NCBI GenBank assembly: GCA_016867195.1
Contig: VGKE01000033.1
Coordinates: 1-5,496, forward strand
Reading direction: 5' to 3'
Source of the DNA: Candidatus Nealsoniibacteriota bacterium
GTDB lineage: Bacteria; Patescibacteriota; Minisyncoccia; Minisyncoccales; GWA2-38-27
Length of the DNA: 5,496 nt
Position 1 is the first letter of the stretch, and each line of letters starts with the position of its first letter. The translations under genes were made by a program, and so were the position numbers. The notes under the pieces are model-generated. The model had not been told where the DNA came from. It made no database searches and worked only from the letters and a program-made list of their open reading frames with translations. Below, piece after piece: positions 1-5,453 of this stretch.

Positions 1-10
1 TTACATTTTC

Positions 11-93
11 GTCATTGCGAGGAGTGAAGCGACGAAGCAATCTCGTTATCTATATGTTTATGTTGGGATTGCTTCGCTGCGGCTCGCAATGAC
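11..93. repeat. Imperfect palindromic dispersed repeat (MITE/REP-like)
   Basis: The ends form a perfect 11-bp inverted repeat: GTCATTGCGAG at 11-21 and CTCGCAATGAC at 83-93. An inner 10-bp pair follows, CGAAGCAATC at 33-42 with GATTGCTTCG at 67-76. The transcript could fold into a long interrupted hairpin with an AT-rich loop at 43-66. The GTCATTGCGAG...GAAGCAATC pattern belongs to a palindromic repeat that I recognise from many unrelated bacterial genomes, where it lies between genes as a non-autonomous element. No open reading frame or transposase is present. It could also act as a transcription terminator for a gene upstream of the window, although there is no U-tract after the right arm. 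Confidence 0.8.
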
Positions 94-182
94 GTAGTGA
101 CTGTAAACAACGCTATTATTTCCTACAGTTAATATAGCATAGAGTTATTTTATTGGCAAGATTTGAAGTATTGGACAGGCAC

Positions 183-211
183 TTGAAGGTTAGTAAGGCC
201 TGTGATAAAAT
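183..211 (+). promoter_or_regulatory. Sigma-70-type promoter, probably leaderless
   Basis: A -35 box TTGAAG (183-188) and a -10 box TAAAAT (206-211) are separated by 17 bases, and a TG at 203-204 gives an extended -10. Transcription would start about 7 bases after the -10, at about 218-219, right at the ATG at 220. The mRNA for the MBL hydrolase would then have practically no 5' leader. This fits the absence of any purine-rich Shine-Dalgarno site before that ATG. The boxes are read from the sequence; activity and the start site are inference. Confidence 0.5.
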
Positions 212-219
212 AAAAAAAT

Positions 220-879
220 ATGACAATAAATTGGCGCGGACAATCATGTTTTCAAATTTCTTCAAGCCAGGGAAAGAATAATGCCATCTCGATTTTAATT
301 GACCCTTTTGAAGAAAGTATTGGTCTAAAACTACCCAGAAAACTGGAAGCTGATGTTGTTTTGATTACTCACGAACATTACGACCATAATAATGTTAAAA
401 AGGTTTCTGGCTCTCCTTTTGTAATAAGAGGTCCTGGCGAATATGAATTAAAAGGAGCTTATATTAAAGGAATCCCGGCTTACCATGATAATTCAGGGGG
501 GAAAGAAAAAGGGGGGACAACAATTTATACTATTGATCTGGAAGATAATATAAGAATATGTCATTTGGGCGACCTGGGGCAGAAGGAGCTAACCCCTGAA
601 CAACTTGAAGAAATCAGCGATGTGGATATTCTAATGCTTCCCGTGGGAGGAATTTTTACAACTAATGCCGAGGAGGCAATAAAGGTGATGTCCCAGATAG
701 AGCCGAAAATTACCATTCCGATGCATTATAAAATCCCCGGATTGAATATAAAATTAGAGGGAGTTGATAAATTTTTAAAAACACTGGGAATAAAATCACT
801 GGAGCCCCTGCTCAAGTTGTCTATTAAGAAGAAAGAAATTTCAGCAGAGGAGGCGAAGATAATCGTATTACAACCCTAA
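220..879 (+). CDS. MBL-fold metal-dependent hydrolase, UlaG-like (COG2220 type)
   Basis: This 219-residue protein is a compact metallo-beta-lactamase-fold hydrolase, a usual length for the small UlaG-like branch. The signature HxHxDH is intact as H51-E-H53-Y-D55-H56. Further likely ligands are H89 (AYHD), D118 in HLGDLG and H169 in PMHY, so a two-metal site looks complete. The N-terminal strand pattern leads to an Asp at residue 28 (LIDPF), as in relatives. There is no signal peptide or membrane segment, so it should be cytoplasmic. Named relatives include L-ascorbate-6-phosphate lactonase, but no ascorbate genes are nearby and the substrate cannot be assigned; the general annotation is safer. 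The start is the first ATG, directly behind a promoter and with no ribosome-binding site. Two G6 runs (496-501 and 511-516) encode a Gly-Gly-Lys-Glu-Lys-Gly-Gly loop. The gene is separated from the next one by a repeat-rich spacer, so it is probably not in the gyrA operon. Confidence 0.88.
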   Translation: MTINWRGQSCFQISSSQGKNNAISILIDPFEESIGLKLPRKLEADVVLITHEHYDHNNVKKVSGSPFVIRGPGEYELKGAYIKGIPAYHDNSGGKEKGGTTIYTIDLEDNIRICHLGDLGQKELTPEQLEEISDVDILMLPVGGIFTTNAEEAIKVMSQIEPKITIPMHYKIPGLNIKLEGVDKFLKTLGIKSLEPLLKLSIKKKEISAEEAKIIVLQP

Positions 880-885
880 AAATAA

Positions 886-913
886 TTTTCAATTATCAAT
901 TTTCAATTATCAA
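886..913. repeat. Tandem 14-bp AT-rich repeat (two exact copies)
   Basis: TTTTCAATTATCAA occurs exactly twice in tandem at 886-899 and 900-913. Related CAATTATCAA units continue to about 938. It begins seven bases after the stop of the MBL gene. No coding frame is supported. This is the left half of a repeat-rich spacer whose right half (1010-1051) carries units of nearly complementary sequence. Confidence 0.7.
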
Positions 914-937
914 TCAAGCTTCAATTATCAATTATCA

Positions 938-1004
938 AATTTTCAAACCAGTCGCTTCGCTCCTTGTAATTCTGCTGAATTAATAAGCAAACGGTTTGAA
1001 AATT
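938..1004. repeat. 12-bp inverted repeat enclosing a fragment of the upstream palindrome
   Basis: AATTTTCAAACC (938-949) and GGTTTGAAAATT (993-1004) are perfect inverted copies 43 bases apart. Within the enclosed segment, 951-963 (GTCGCTTCGCTCC) is the reverse complement of 21-33 in the first repeat with 12 of 13 bases identical. This suggests a decayed or nested copy of the same dispersed element. A stem-loop could form in RNA, but the loop is long and no clear U-tract follows, so I do not call it a terminator. Confidence 0.6.
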
Positions 1005-1009
1005 AAATC

Positions 1010-1051
1010 ATTGAAAATTTATTGAAAATTGGTCATTGAAAATTGAAAATT
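1010..1051. repeat. ATTGAAAATT direct repeats, four copies
   Basis: ATTGAAAATT occurs at 1010-1019, 1021-1030, 1035-1044 and 1042-1051, the last two overlapping by three bases. The reverse complement, AATTTTCAAT, resembles the units at 886-913, so the two halves of the spacer face each other. The TTGAAA cores match a -35 box. The copy at 1022-1027 is 17 bases before a weak -10-like GAAAAT (1045-1050), which would put a transcript start at about 1057, next to the GTG at 1058. That promoter reading is weak because the whole region is low-complexity. Confidence 0.65.
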
Positions 1052-1057
1052 TTAAAC

Positions 1058-1327
1058 GTGGATTTCCTGAAAAAGATTCAAAACCAACCTGAGCGCGTTA
1101 GAAAGATTATATTGTGGGTTATCGTTATAATTGTTGCTTTTCTTTTGGCCATTTTCTGGTTTTATAATTCTTCCCGGAGAATAAAGGAGTTCCAAAGAGA
1201 AGAATTTATTAAACAATTAGAATTGCCAAAGATGGAAATACCAAAAATAGAGATGCCTGAAATAGAGATGCCGGATTTAGAGATATTGGAAGAAGAAATA
1301 GAAATACTAGAAAACAATGAACAATAA
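1058..1327 (+). CDS. Small single-pass membrane protein with proline pentapeptide repeats
   Basis: I do not recognise a named family. From the GTG at 1058 the product has 89 residues: a basic amphipathic N-terminus (about 1-16), one strong hydrophobic helix (about 17-36, rich in Ile, Val, Leu and Trp), a charged stretch (about 37-55), then four tandem pentapeptides of the form [LIM]-P-[KED]-[MIL]-E (56-75) and an acidic tail. It is most likely an inner-membrane anchor with an extended, acidic soluble tail; topology is uncertain because both flanks of the helix are basic. An earlier in-frame TTG at 1043 would add five residues, but it lies inside the last ATTGAAAATT repeat, so I prefer the GTG. 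Neither start has a Shine-Dalgarno site. Its last 11 bases overlap the start of gyrA, which suggests co-transcription and coupled translation. A functional tie to gyrase is not shown. Confidence 0.65.
   Translation: MDFLKKIQNQPERVRKIILWVIVIIVAFLLAIFWFYNSSRRIKEFQREEFIKQLELPKMEIPKIEMPEIEMPDLEILEEEIEILENNEQ
1223..1282 (+). repeat. Four tandem 15-bp repeats encoding proline pentapeptides
   Basis: Four consecutive 15-base units encode LPKME, IPKIE, MPEIE and MPDLE. The DNA copies are diverged, mostly at third positions and by conservative changes, so the protein pattern has probably been kept by selection rather than by very recent duplication. A proline every fifth residue alternating with acidic and hydrophobic positions suggests an extended, non-globular segment just after the membrane anchor. 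Confidence 0.75.
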
Positions 1328-4300
1328 AGAACAAGAAACCAAAACCAATATGGGCGGGGTTAGGCCAAGAGAGATTGTTGAAGAGATGAGGGATTCTTAT
1401 ATTGATTATGCAATGTCAGTGATTGTTTCCCGGGCCCTTCCCGATGTTCGCGACGGACTTAAACCGGTCCACCGCCGAATTTTGTATGCTATGCAGGAAA
1501 TGGGATTGACTCACCTCGCGAGGTTTAGAAAATCAGCCGCCGTTACCGGAGAGGTTCTTGGAAAATTCCATCCCCATGGCGATACCGCTGTTTACGATTC
1601 TCTGGTTAGAATGGCCCAGGATTTCTCTTTGAGATATCCGCTCGTTCAGGGTCAGGGAAATTTCGGTTGTTTCACAAAGGATACAAGGGTTAGATTAACT
1701 GATGGCAGGGGTTTGACATTTGAGGATTTAATAAAAGAAGCAAAACAAGGAAAGAAAAATTGGACATTTACCTTTAATCATCAAACGAAAGAAGTTGAAA
1801 TTACCGAAATAAAGACCCCAAGATTAACCAGAAAAAAGGAAAAGATAATAGAAGTTACCTTAGATAATGGAGAAAAAATTAAATGCACCTTAGATCATCG
1901 GTTTATGTTAAGAAATGGCAGTTATAAAGAAGCTAAAAATTTAAACCCCGGCGACTCTTTGATGCCTTTATACACAAAATTATATGAAGGTGAAGATAGA
2001 AATTTAAAAGAATACGAAATAATATATCAGCCAATAAGAAACAGATGGGATTTTATTCATTGTTTAGCCGATAAATGGAATTTACGACATAAAGTTTATA
2101 CAAAGAGTGCTGGAAGGATAAGGCATCACCGTGATTTTCATAAATTTAACAATAACCCCGATAATATTTTAAGAATTCAATGGCAAGACCATTGGAAATA
2201 TCATAAAGAGATTGCTTCAGAACGCCATAGAAATGATCCAGAGTATGTAAAAAAAATAGCTGAGGGGAGAAGAAGGTTTATAGAGAATAATCGAGAAGTT
2301 TTTTTTCAGCGGGCTAAAAATTTAAATAAGAAACTTTGGCGAGATCCTGAGTTTCTAAAAAGACATTCCGAAAAGATTAAAAAATTATGGCAAGACCCCG
2401 AGTACAGGCAATATATGGCGGAGGTTTCAAGCAAAAGCCTTAAAAAATTATGGAAAAGAAAAGACTTCCAAGAATTAATGAGCGGTTTGAAATCAGAGGA
2501 AATGAAAGAAAGATGGCAGGATGAAGATTACAGAGAGATTATGGCCGAATGGATGAGAAAATTGTCTCTGAAAATCTGGTCAAATCCTAATCATAGGGAG
2601 TATATTTCTAGATTAATGAAAAAAAGGGCGGAGGACCCGGCTTGGCGGAAAAGGCAAAGTAGGATTACGAGGGAACTGTGGCAAAACTCTGAATATCGGG
2701 CAAAATATCCAACCGACCATTTTAGTAAGATGGCAAAAAAATTATGGGAAGATCCTGAAATGAGACGATTTCATCGTGAGAAAATATTACGACAACGAGA
2801 AAATCAAGAATTCATCAAAAAGAGTAAAAAAGGATTACAAGAATTATACCTTCAGCGAGTAAAAGAAACCCAGAATTACATGAAAGAACTAACGGAGAAG
2901 GCTAAGATTTCTTTACGCAGCAATTGGCAAAATCCTATTTGCAAAGAAAGAATTATAAAAAGCAAAATTTTAGGGTACGCCTATAATCTCTTAAAGAAAC
3001 ATGGAAAACTCACACCCGAACTTTATGAGGAAGAAAGAACTAATAATTGGATTCCTAAATTAGAAAATGCTCTGAGTTACTTTAATAATTTTCAAGAGAT
3101 AGTTGAACAAGCACCAAAATATAACCATAAAGTAGTTGCTATAAAAATCTTAAAGAAACAGGAGGATGTCTACGATTTAACTGCTGAGCCATGGCATAAT
3201 TTTGCTTTAGCTGCTGGCGTTTTTGTTCACAACTCCATTGATAACGACCCGGCCGCGGCTCAAAGGTACACGGAATGCAAACTTTCCAGAGTTGGTGAAG
3301 AAATGCTTAGAGACATTCAGAAAGAAACAGTTAATTTTATGGATAACTACGACGGCACCAGGAAAGAGCCGGTTGTTTTACCTTCTCCCCTGCCTCAACT
3401 TCTCTTAAACGGCTCTATGGGGATTGCTGTTGGAATGGCCACCAATATTCCTCCTCATAATATTTCTGAGGTCCTGGAGGCCTTGATTTATTTAGTTGAT
3501 AACCCAAAAGCAACCGTTGAAGATATTTTTAAGTTTGTTAAGGGGCCGGATTTTCCTACTGGCGGACTGATATACGGCAAAAAAGATATTGTTTCTGCTT
3601 ATTCTCAAGGCAAGGGCTCAATTATTACCAGAGGCAAAGCCGAGGTGATAGAGCAGGAGAAAACCGGCAAAAAACAGATTATTATCACTGAGATTCCTTT
3701 TCAGGTTCAAAAGTCAGGCCTGGTTGAGCAATTCGCCAAAATGGTTCAGGATAAAAAAATTCAGGGCGTAAAGGATATCAGGGACGAGTCGGATAGAGAG
3801 GGAATGAGAATTGTTCTTGACCTGCAAAGAGACGGTTATCCTCAAAAAGTTTTAAACCGACTTTATAAATTTTCCGACCTTCAAAAAAGTTTTCATTTGA
3901 ATATGCTGGCCCTGGTTGATGGAATTCAGCCCAGGGTTTTGTCTCTGGTAGAAATCCTAAATTACTTTTTAGAGCATCGGAAGGAAGTGGTAATCAGGAG
4001 AACAAAATACGATTTAGAGAGAGCCAAGGAAAGAGCCCATATTTTAGAGGGTCTGCATAAATGCCTTGGTAAAATTGATGCTGTGATAAAGACAATTAAG
4101 GCCTCAAAAGACAGGCCGGAGGCCCAGAAAAATTTGATGAAGAAATTCCGGCTGACCGAGATTCAGGCCAATGCGATTCTGGAAACAAAATTATCCGCCT
4201 TGGCAAAATTAGAAAGAAAGAAAATTGAAGAAGAACTTAAAGATATTTTGCTCAGAATTAAGAATTTTACCGCTATTCTCGCCAGTCCGAAAAAGGTAAA

Positions 4301-5411
4301 AGAGGTGTTAAAAGAAGAATTCAAATGTCTGAAAGAGAGTTTCGGAGACGAAAGAAAGACAAAAATCTTTAGTCAGGAAGTAGGCGAAATCGCTGAGGAG
4401 GATTTAATTCCTCAAGAAGAAACAATTATTACTTTAACCCAGGGCGGCTATATTAAGAGAATAAATCCTGCTACTTATAAGATTCAGAAAAGAGGCGGCA
4501 AGGGGATTTTAGGAATGAAAACCTTGCAGGACGACATTGTTGAGCATTTTCTCTCAGCTCAAACCCACGATTCCCTTCTTTTCTTCACTGATTCTGGAAA
4601 GGTCTTTCAAGCCCCGGTTTATGAAATTCCCGAGGGCGCCAGGGTGGCTCGGGGCCGCGGTCTCTTGAATTTCTTGGAAATTTCCTCTCAAGAGAAGGTT
4701 TTATCTTTAATAACTATTGGCAAAGAAGACATTGACGCGGGTGTAAAAAATCTGGTAATGGCGACCAAGAATGGTATAATAAAGAAAACATCCTTAGATG
4801 AATTTAAAAATGTTCGACGTTCCGGTCTGATTGCCATCAAATTGAGGCCGGGCGATTTTCTGGAAAAGGTTGTGAAAACAACCGGAGCAGATGAAATAAT
4901 TTTAGTAACCAAAAAAGGCCAATCAATAAGATTTAAAGAAGAAGAAATCAGGGAGATGGGCCGGCCGGCTTCAGGTATTAGAGGGATTAGATTAAAGAAA
5001 GGAGACGAGGTGATTGGGATGGATGTTATTCGACCACAGCCCATTTCCAATGGGCTGGGTCGCCCCGCCCTTGTTCAAGGGCGGTGGCGAAATCCAAAAC
5101 TAAAAGAAAAAAGTTATCTATTGGTGGTGGCGGAGAACGGATATGGCAAGAGGACAGATATAGAAGAGTACAGAATGCAGGGAAGAGGAGGGAGCGGTAT
5201 TTTAACAGCCAAAGTTATTGCTAAAACCGGGGACTTGATTGCCTCCAGTGTTTTAAGCGGTGAAGAAGAGGACTTGATTGTTATTTCTCAAAAAGGTCAG
5301 GTCATCAGGACAAAAATTTCTTCTATTCCTAAATTGAACCGACCAACCCAGGGCGTCCGGCTTATGCGGTTAGAGCCGGGCGATAAAGTGGCGTCAGCAA
5401 CATGCATTTAA
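1317..5411 (+). CDS. gyrA: DNA gyrase subunit A precursor, containing an intein
   Basis: GyrA is the breakage-reunion subunit of the A2B2 gyrase, which introduces negative supercoils using ATP hydrolysed by GyrB. The precursor has 1364 residues; removing the intein (118-639) leaves 842, normal for GyrA. The N-terminal winged-helix part holds the quinolone region: HPHGDTAVYD places Thr90 and Asp94 at E. coli positions 83 and 87, so no classic resistance change is seen. The catalytic tyrosine is Y651 in RYT (129 after splicing), preceded by R650. I703 in GIAVGMATN matches the DNA-bending isoleucine. The coiled coil and C-gate follow (about 875-1015), then the C-terminal beta-pinwheel with the GyrA-box QKRGGKG at 1057-1063, which identifies gyrase rather than topoisomerase IV. 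An in-frame palindromic insertion lengthens the pinwheel near 1240-1260. The ATG overlaps the preceding gene by 11 bases and lacks a Shine-Dalgarno site, pointing to translational coupling. gyrB is not in the window. Confidence 0.97.
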   Translation: MNNKEQETKTNMGGVRPREIVEEMRDSYIDYAMSVIVSRALPDVRDGLKPVHRRILYAMQEMGLTHLARFRKSAAVTGEVLGKFHPHGDTAVYDSLVRMAQDFSLRYPLVQGQGNFGCFTKDTRVRLTDGRGLTFEDLIKEAKQGKKNWTFTFNHQTKEVEITEIKTPRLTRKKEKIIEVTLDNGEKIKCTLDHRFMLRNGSYKEAKNLNPGDSLMPLYTKLYEGEDRNLKEYEIIYQPIRNRWDFIHCLADKWNLRHKVYTKSAGRIRHHRDFHKFNNNPDNILRIQWQDHWKYHKEIASERHRNDPEYVKKIAEGRRRFIENNREVFFQRAKNLNKKLWRDPEFLKRHSEKIKKLWQDPEYRQYMAEVSSKSLKKLWKRKDFQELMSGLKSEEMKERWQDEDYREIMAEWMRKLSLKIWSNPNHREYISRLMKKRAEDPAWRKRQSRITRELWQNSEYRAKYPTDHFSKMAKKLWEDPEMRRFHREKILRQRENQEFIKKSKKGLQELYLQRVKETQNYMKELTEKAKISLRSNWQNPICKERIIKSKILGYAYNLLKKHGKLTPELYEEERTNNWIPKLENALSYFNNFQEIVEQAPKYNHKVVAIKILKKQEDVYDLTAEPWHNFALAAGVFVHNSIDNDPAAAQRYTECKLSRVGEEMLRDIQKETVNFMDNYDGTRKEPVVLPSPLPQLLLNGSMGIAVGMATNIPPHNISEVLEALIYLVDNPKATVEDIFKFVKGPDFPTGGLIYGKKDIVSAYSQGKGSIITRGKAEVIEQEKTGKKQIIITEIPFQVQKSGLVEQFAKMVQDKKIQGVKDIRDESDREGMRIVLDLQRDGYPQKVLNRLYKFSDLQKSFHLNMLALVDGIQPRVLSLVEILNYFLEHRKEVVIRRTKYDLERAKERAHILEGLHKCLGKIDAVIKTIKASKDRPEAQKNLMKKFRLTEIQANAILETKLSALAKLERKKIEEELKDILLRIKNFTAILASPKKVKEVLKEEFKCLKESFGDERKTKIFSQEVGEIAEEDLIPQEETIITLTQGGYIKRINPATYKIQKRGGKGILGMKTLQDDIVEHFLSAQTHDSLLFFTDSGKVFQAPVYEIPEGARVARGRGLLNFLEISSQEKVLSLITIGKEDIDAGVKNLVMATKNGIIKKTSLDEFKNVRRSGLIAIKLRPGDFLEKVVKTTGADEIILVTKKGQSIRFKEEEIREMGRPASGIRGIRLKKGDEVIGMDVIRPQPISNGLGRPALVQGRWRNPKLKEKSYLLVVAENGYGKRTDIEEYRMQGRGGSGILTAKVIAKTGDLIASSVLSGEEEDLIVISQKGQVIRTKISSIPKLNRPTQGVRLMRLEPGDKVASATCI
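2121..2204 (+). other. HNH nuclease core motif within the intein
   Basis: Residues 269-296 of the precursor match the HNH pattern: H270-H271-x-D273, then N279-N280-P281-x-N283, then H292-x3-H296. H271 would be the general base, with D273 and H296 or H292 holding the metal. About 35 residues before it (WDFIHCLADKWNL) may be a small helical lead-in. The nuclease residues look intact, so the endonuclease may still cut intein-free gyrA alleles; that activity is inference from the motif. Confidence 0.85.
2217..2936 (+). repeat. Protein repeat array, W-x-D-P-E-Y type, about 12 units
   Basis: After the HNH core, residues 301-540 consist of diverged repeats centred on W-x-[DN]-P-E-[YF]. The tryptophan or its equivalent falls at 305, 322 (weak), 341, 358, 379, 400, 421, 438, 455, 477, 494, 511 (weak) and 537. 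Most gaps are 17 or 21 residues, with 19, 22 and 26 as exceptions. Between the motifs the sequence is rich in Lys, Arg and Glu and looks helical. Similar LW-x-DPEY units occur, as I recall, in tails of phage and viral homing endonucleases. The basic charge and position next to the nuclease suggest DNA binding, one unit after another along the target; this role is inferred. Confidence 0.8.
5037..5089. repeat. In-frame double-hairpin palindromic element inside gyrA
   Basis: Two adjacent hairpins lie in the coding sequence. The first is CAGCCCATT (5037-5045) and AATGGGCTG (5049-5057), a perfect 9-bp stem with a 3-base loop. The second is CCGCCCTTG (5065-5073) and CAAGGGCGG (5076-5084), a perfect 9-bp stem. 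It lengthens to 13 bp through CGCC (5061-5064) with GGCG (5086-5089) if T5085 is bulged. The segment is GC-rich against AT-rich surroundings. It encodes part of a stretch (about residues 1240-1260) rich in Pro, Gly and Arg, lying between a usual pinwheel strand (EVIGMDVI) and the next one (YLLVVAENGYGKRT). From memory these are normally separated by only a few residues. It looks like a repeat element inserted without breaking the frame. Confidence 0.75.
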
Positions 5412-5415
5412 GGGC

Positions 5416-5447
5416 TACGAAATACGAATTTTTTACGAATATACGAA
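5416..5447. repeat. TACGAA short repeats downstream of gyrA
   Basis: TACGAA occurs four times in 32 bases, at 5416, 5423, 5434 and 5442, starting five bases after the gyrA stop codon. The spacing is irregular (7, 11 and 8). All copies have the same orientation, so no stem forms and this is not a usual terminator. It resembles the low-complexity tracts of the 880-1057 spacer in character but not in sequence. Confidence 0.6.
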
Positions 5448-5453
5448 AAATAA

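Larger units (their letters stand above)
1668..3233 (+). mobile_element. GyrA intein with HNH homing endonuclease (522 residues)
   Basis: The intein runs from Cys118 to Asn639 of the precursor, between NFG and SIDNDP. Splicing residues are all present: Cys1 in CFTKDTRV, block B T191-L-D-H194, block F in VYDLTAEPWHNFAL with H627, the terminal His638-Asn639, and Ser640 as the +1 nucleophile. Order of parts: N-terminal splicing half (118 to about 222), HNH nuclease (about 234-298), W-x-D-P-E-Y repeat array (about 301-540), a helical segment (about 545-600), and C-terminal splicing half (about 601-639). No LAGLIDADG motif is seen. Sampled 60-base lines inside look more AT-rich (18 of 60 G+C at 1861-1920, 22 of 60 at 2341-2400) than lines in the exteins (32 of 60 at 1441-1500, 30 of 60 at 3601-3660), consistent with horizontal arrival. 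The insertion site lies in the highly conserved segment just before the active-site tyrosine, typical of homing targets. Confidence 0.95.

Noticed and set aside
100..129. ACTGTA (100-105) and TACAGT (124-129) as an operator pair
   Set aside because: Only six bases each, 18 apart, in an AT-rich region; likely by chance, and no regulator gene is present.
886..1051. CRISPR array
   Set aside because: Units are only 10-14 bases, partly overlapping or directly adjacent, with no regular unique spacers.
1668..3233. Self-splicing intron in gyrA
   Set aside because: The frame is open throughout and the ends carry protein-splicing motifs, so the insertion is an intein.
3223..3408. 61-residue open frame on the + strand in another frame
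   Set aside because: It lies wholly within the intein end and the C-extein of gyrA, whose frame is clearly the coding one; the translation has no recognisable features.
4688..5050. 120-residue open frame on the minus strand
   Set aside because: It is antisense to the conserved GyrA pinwheel and shows no motif, start signal or promoter of its own.
1317..5411. ParC (topoisomerase IV) instead of GyrA
   Set aside because: The intact GyrA-box QKRGGKG and full-length pinwheel favour gyrase.
5412..5453. Rho-independent terminator after gyrA
   Set aside because: There is a T6 run near 5429-5434, but no GC-rich stem before it.
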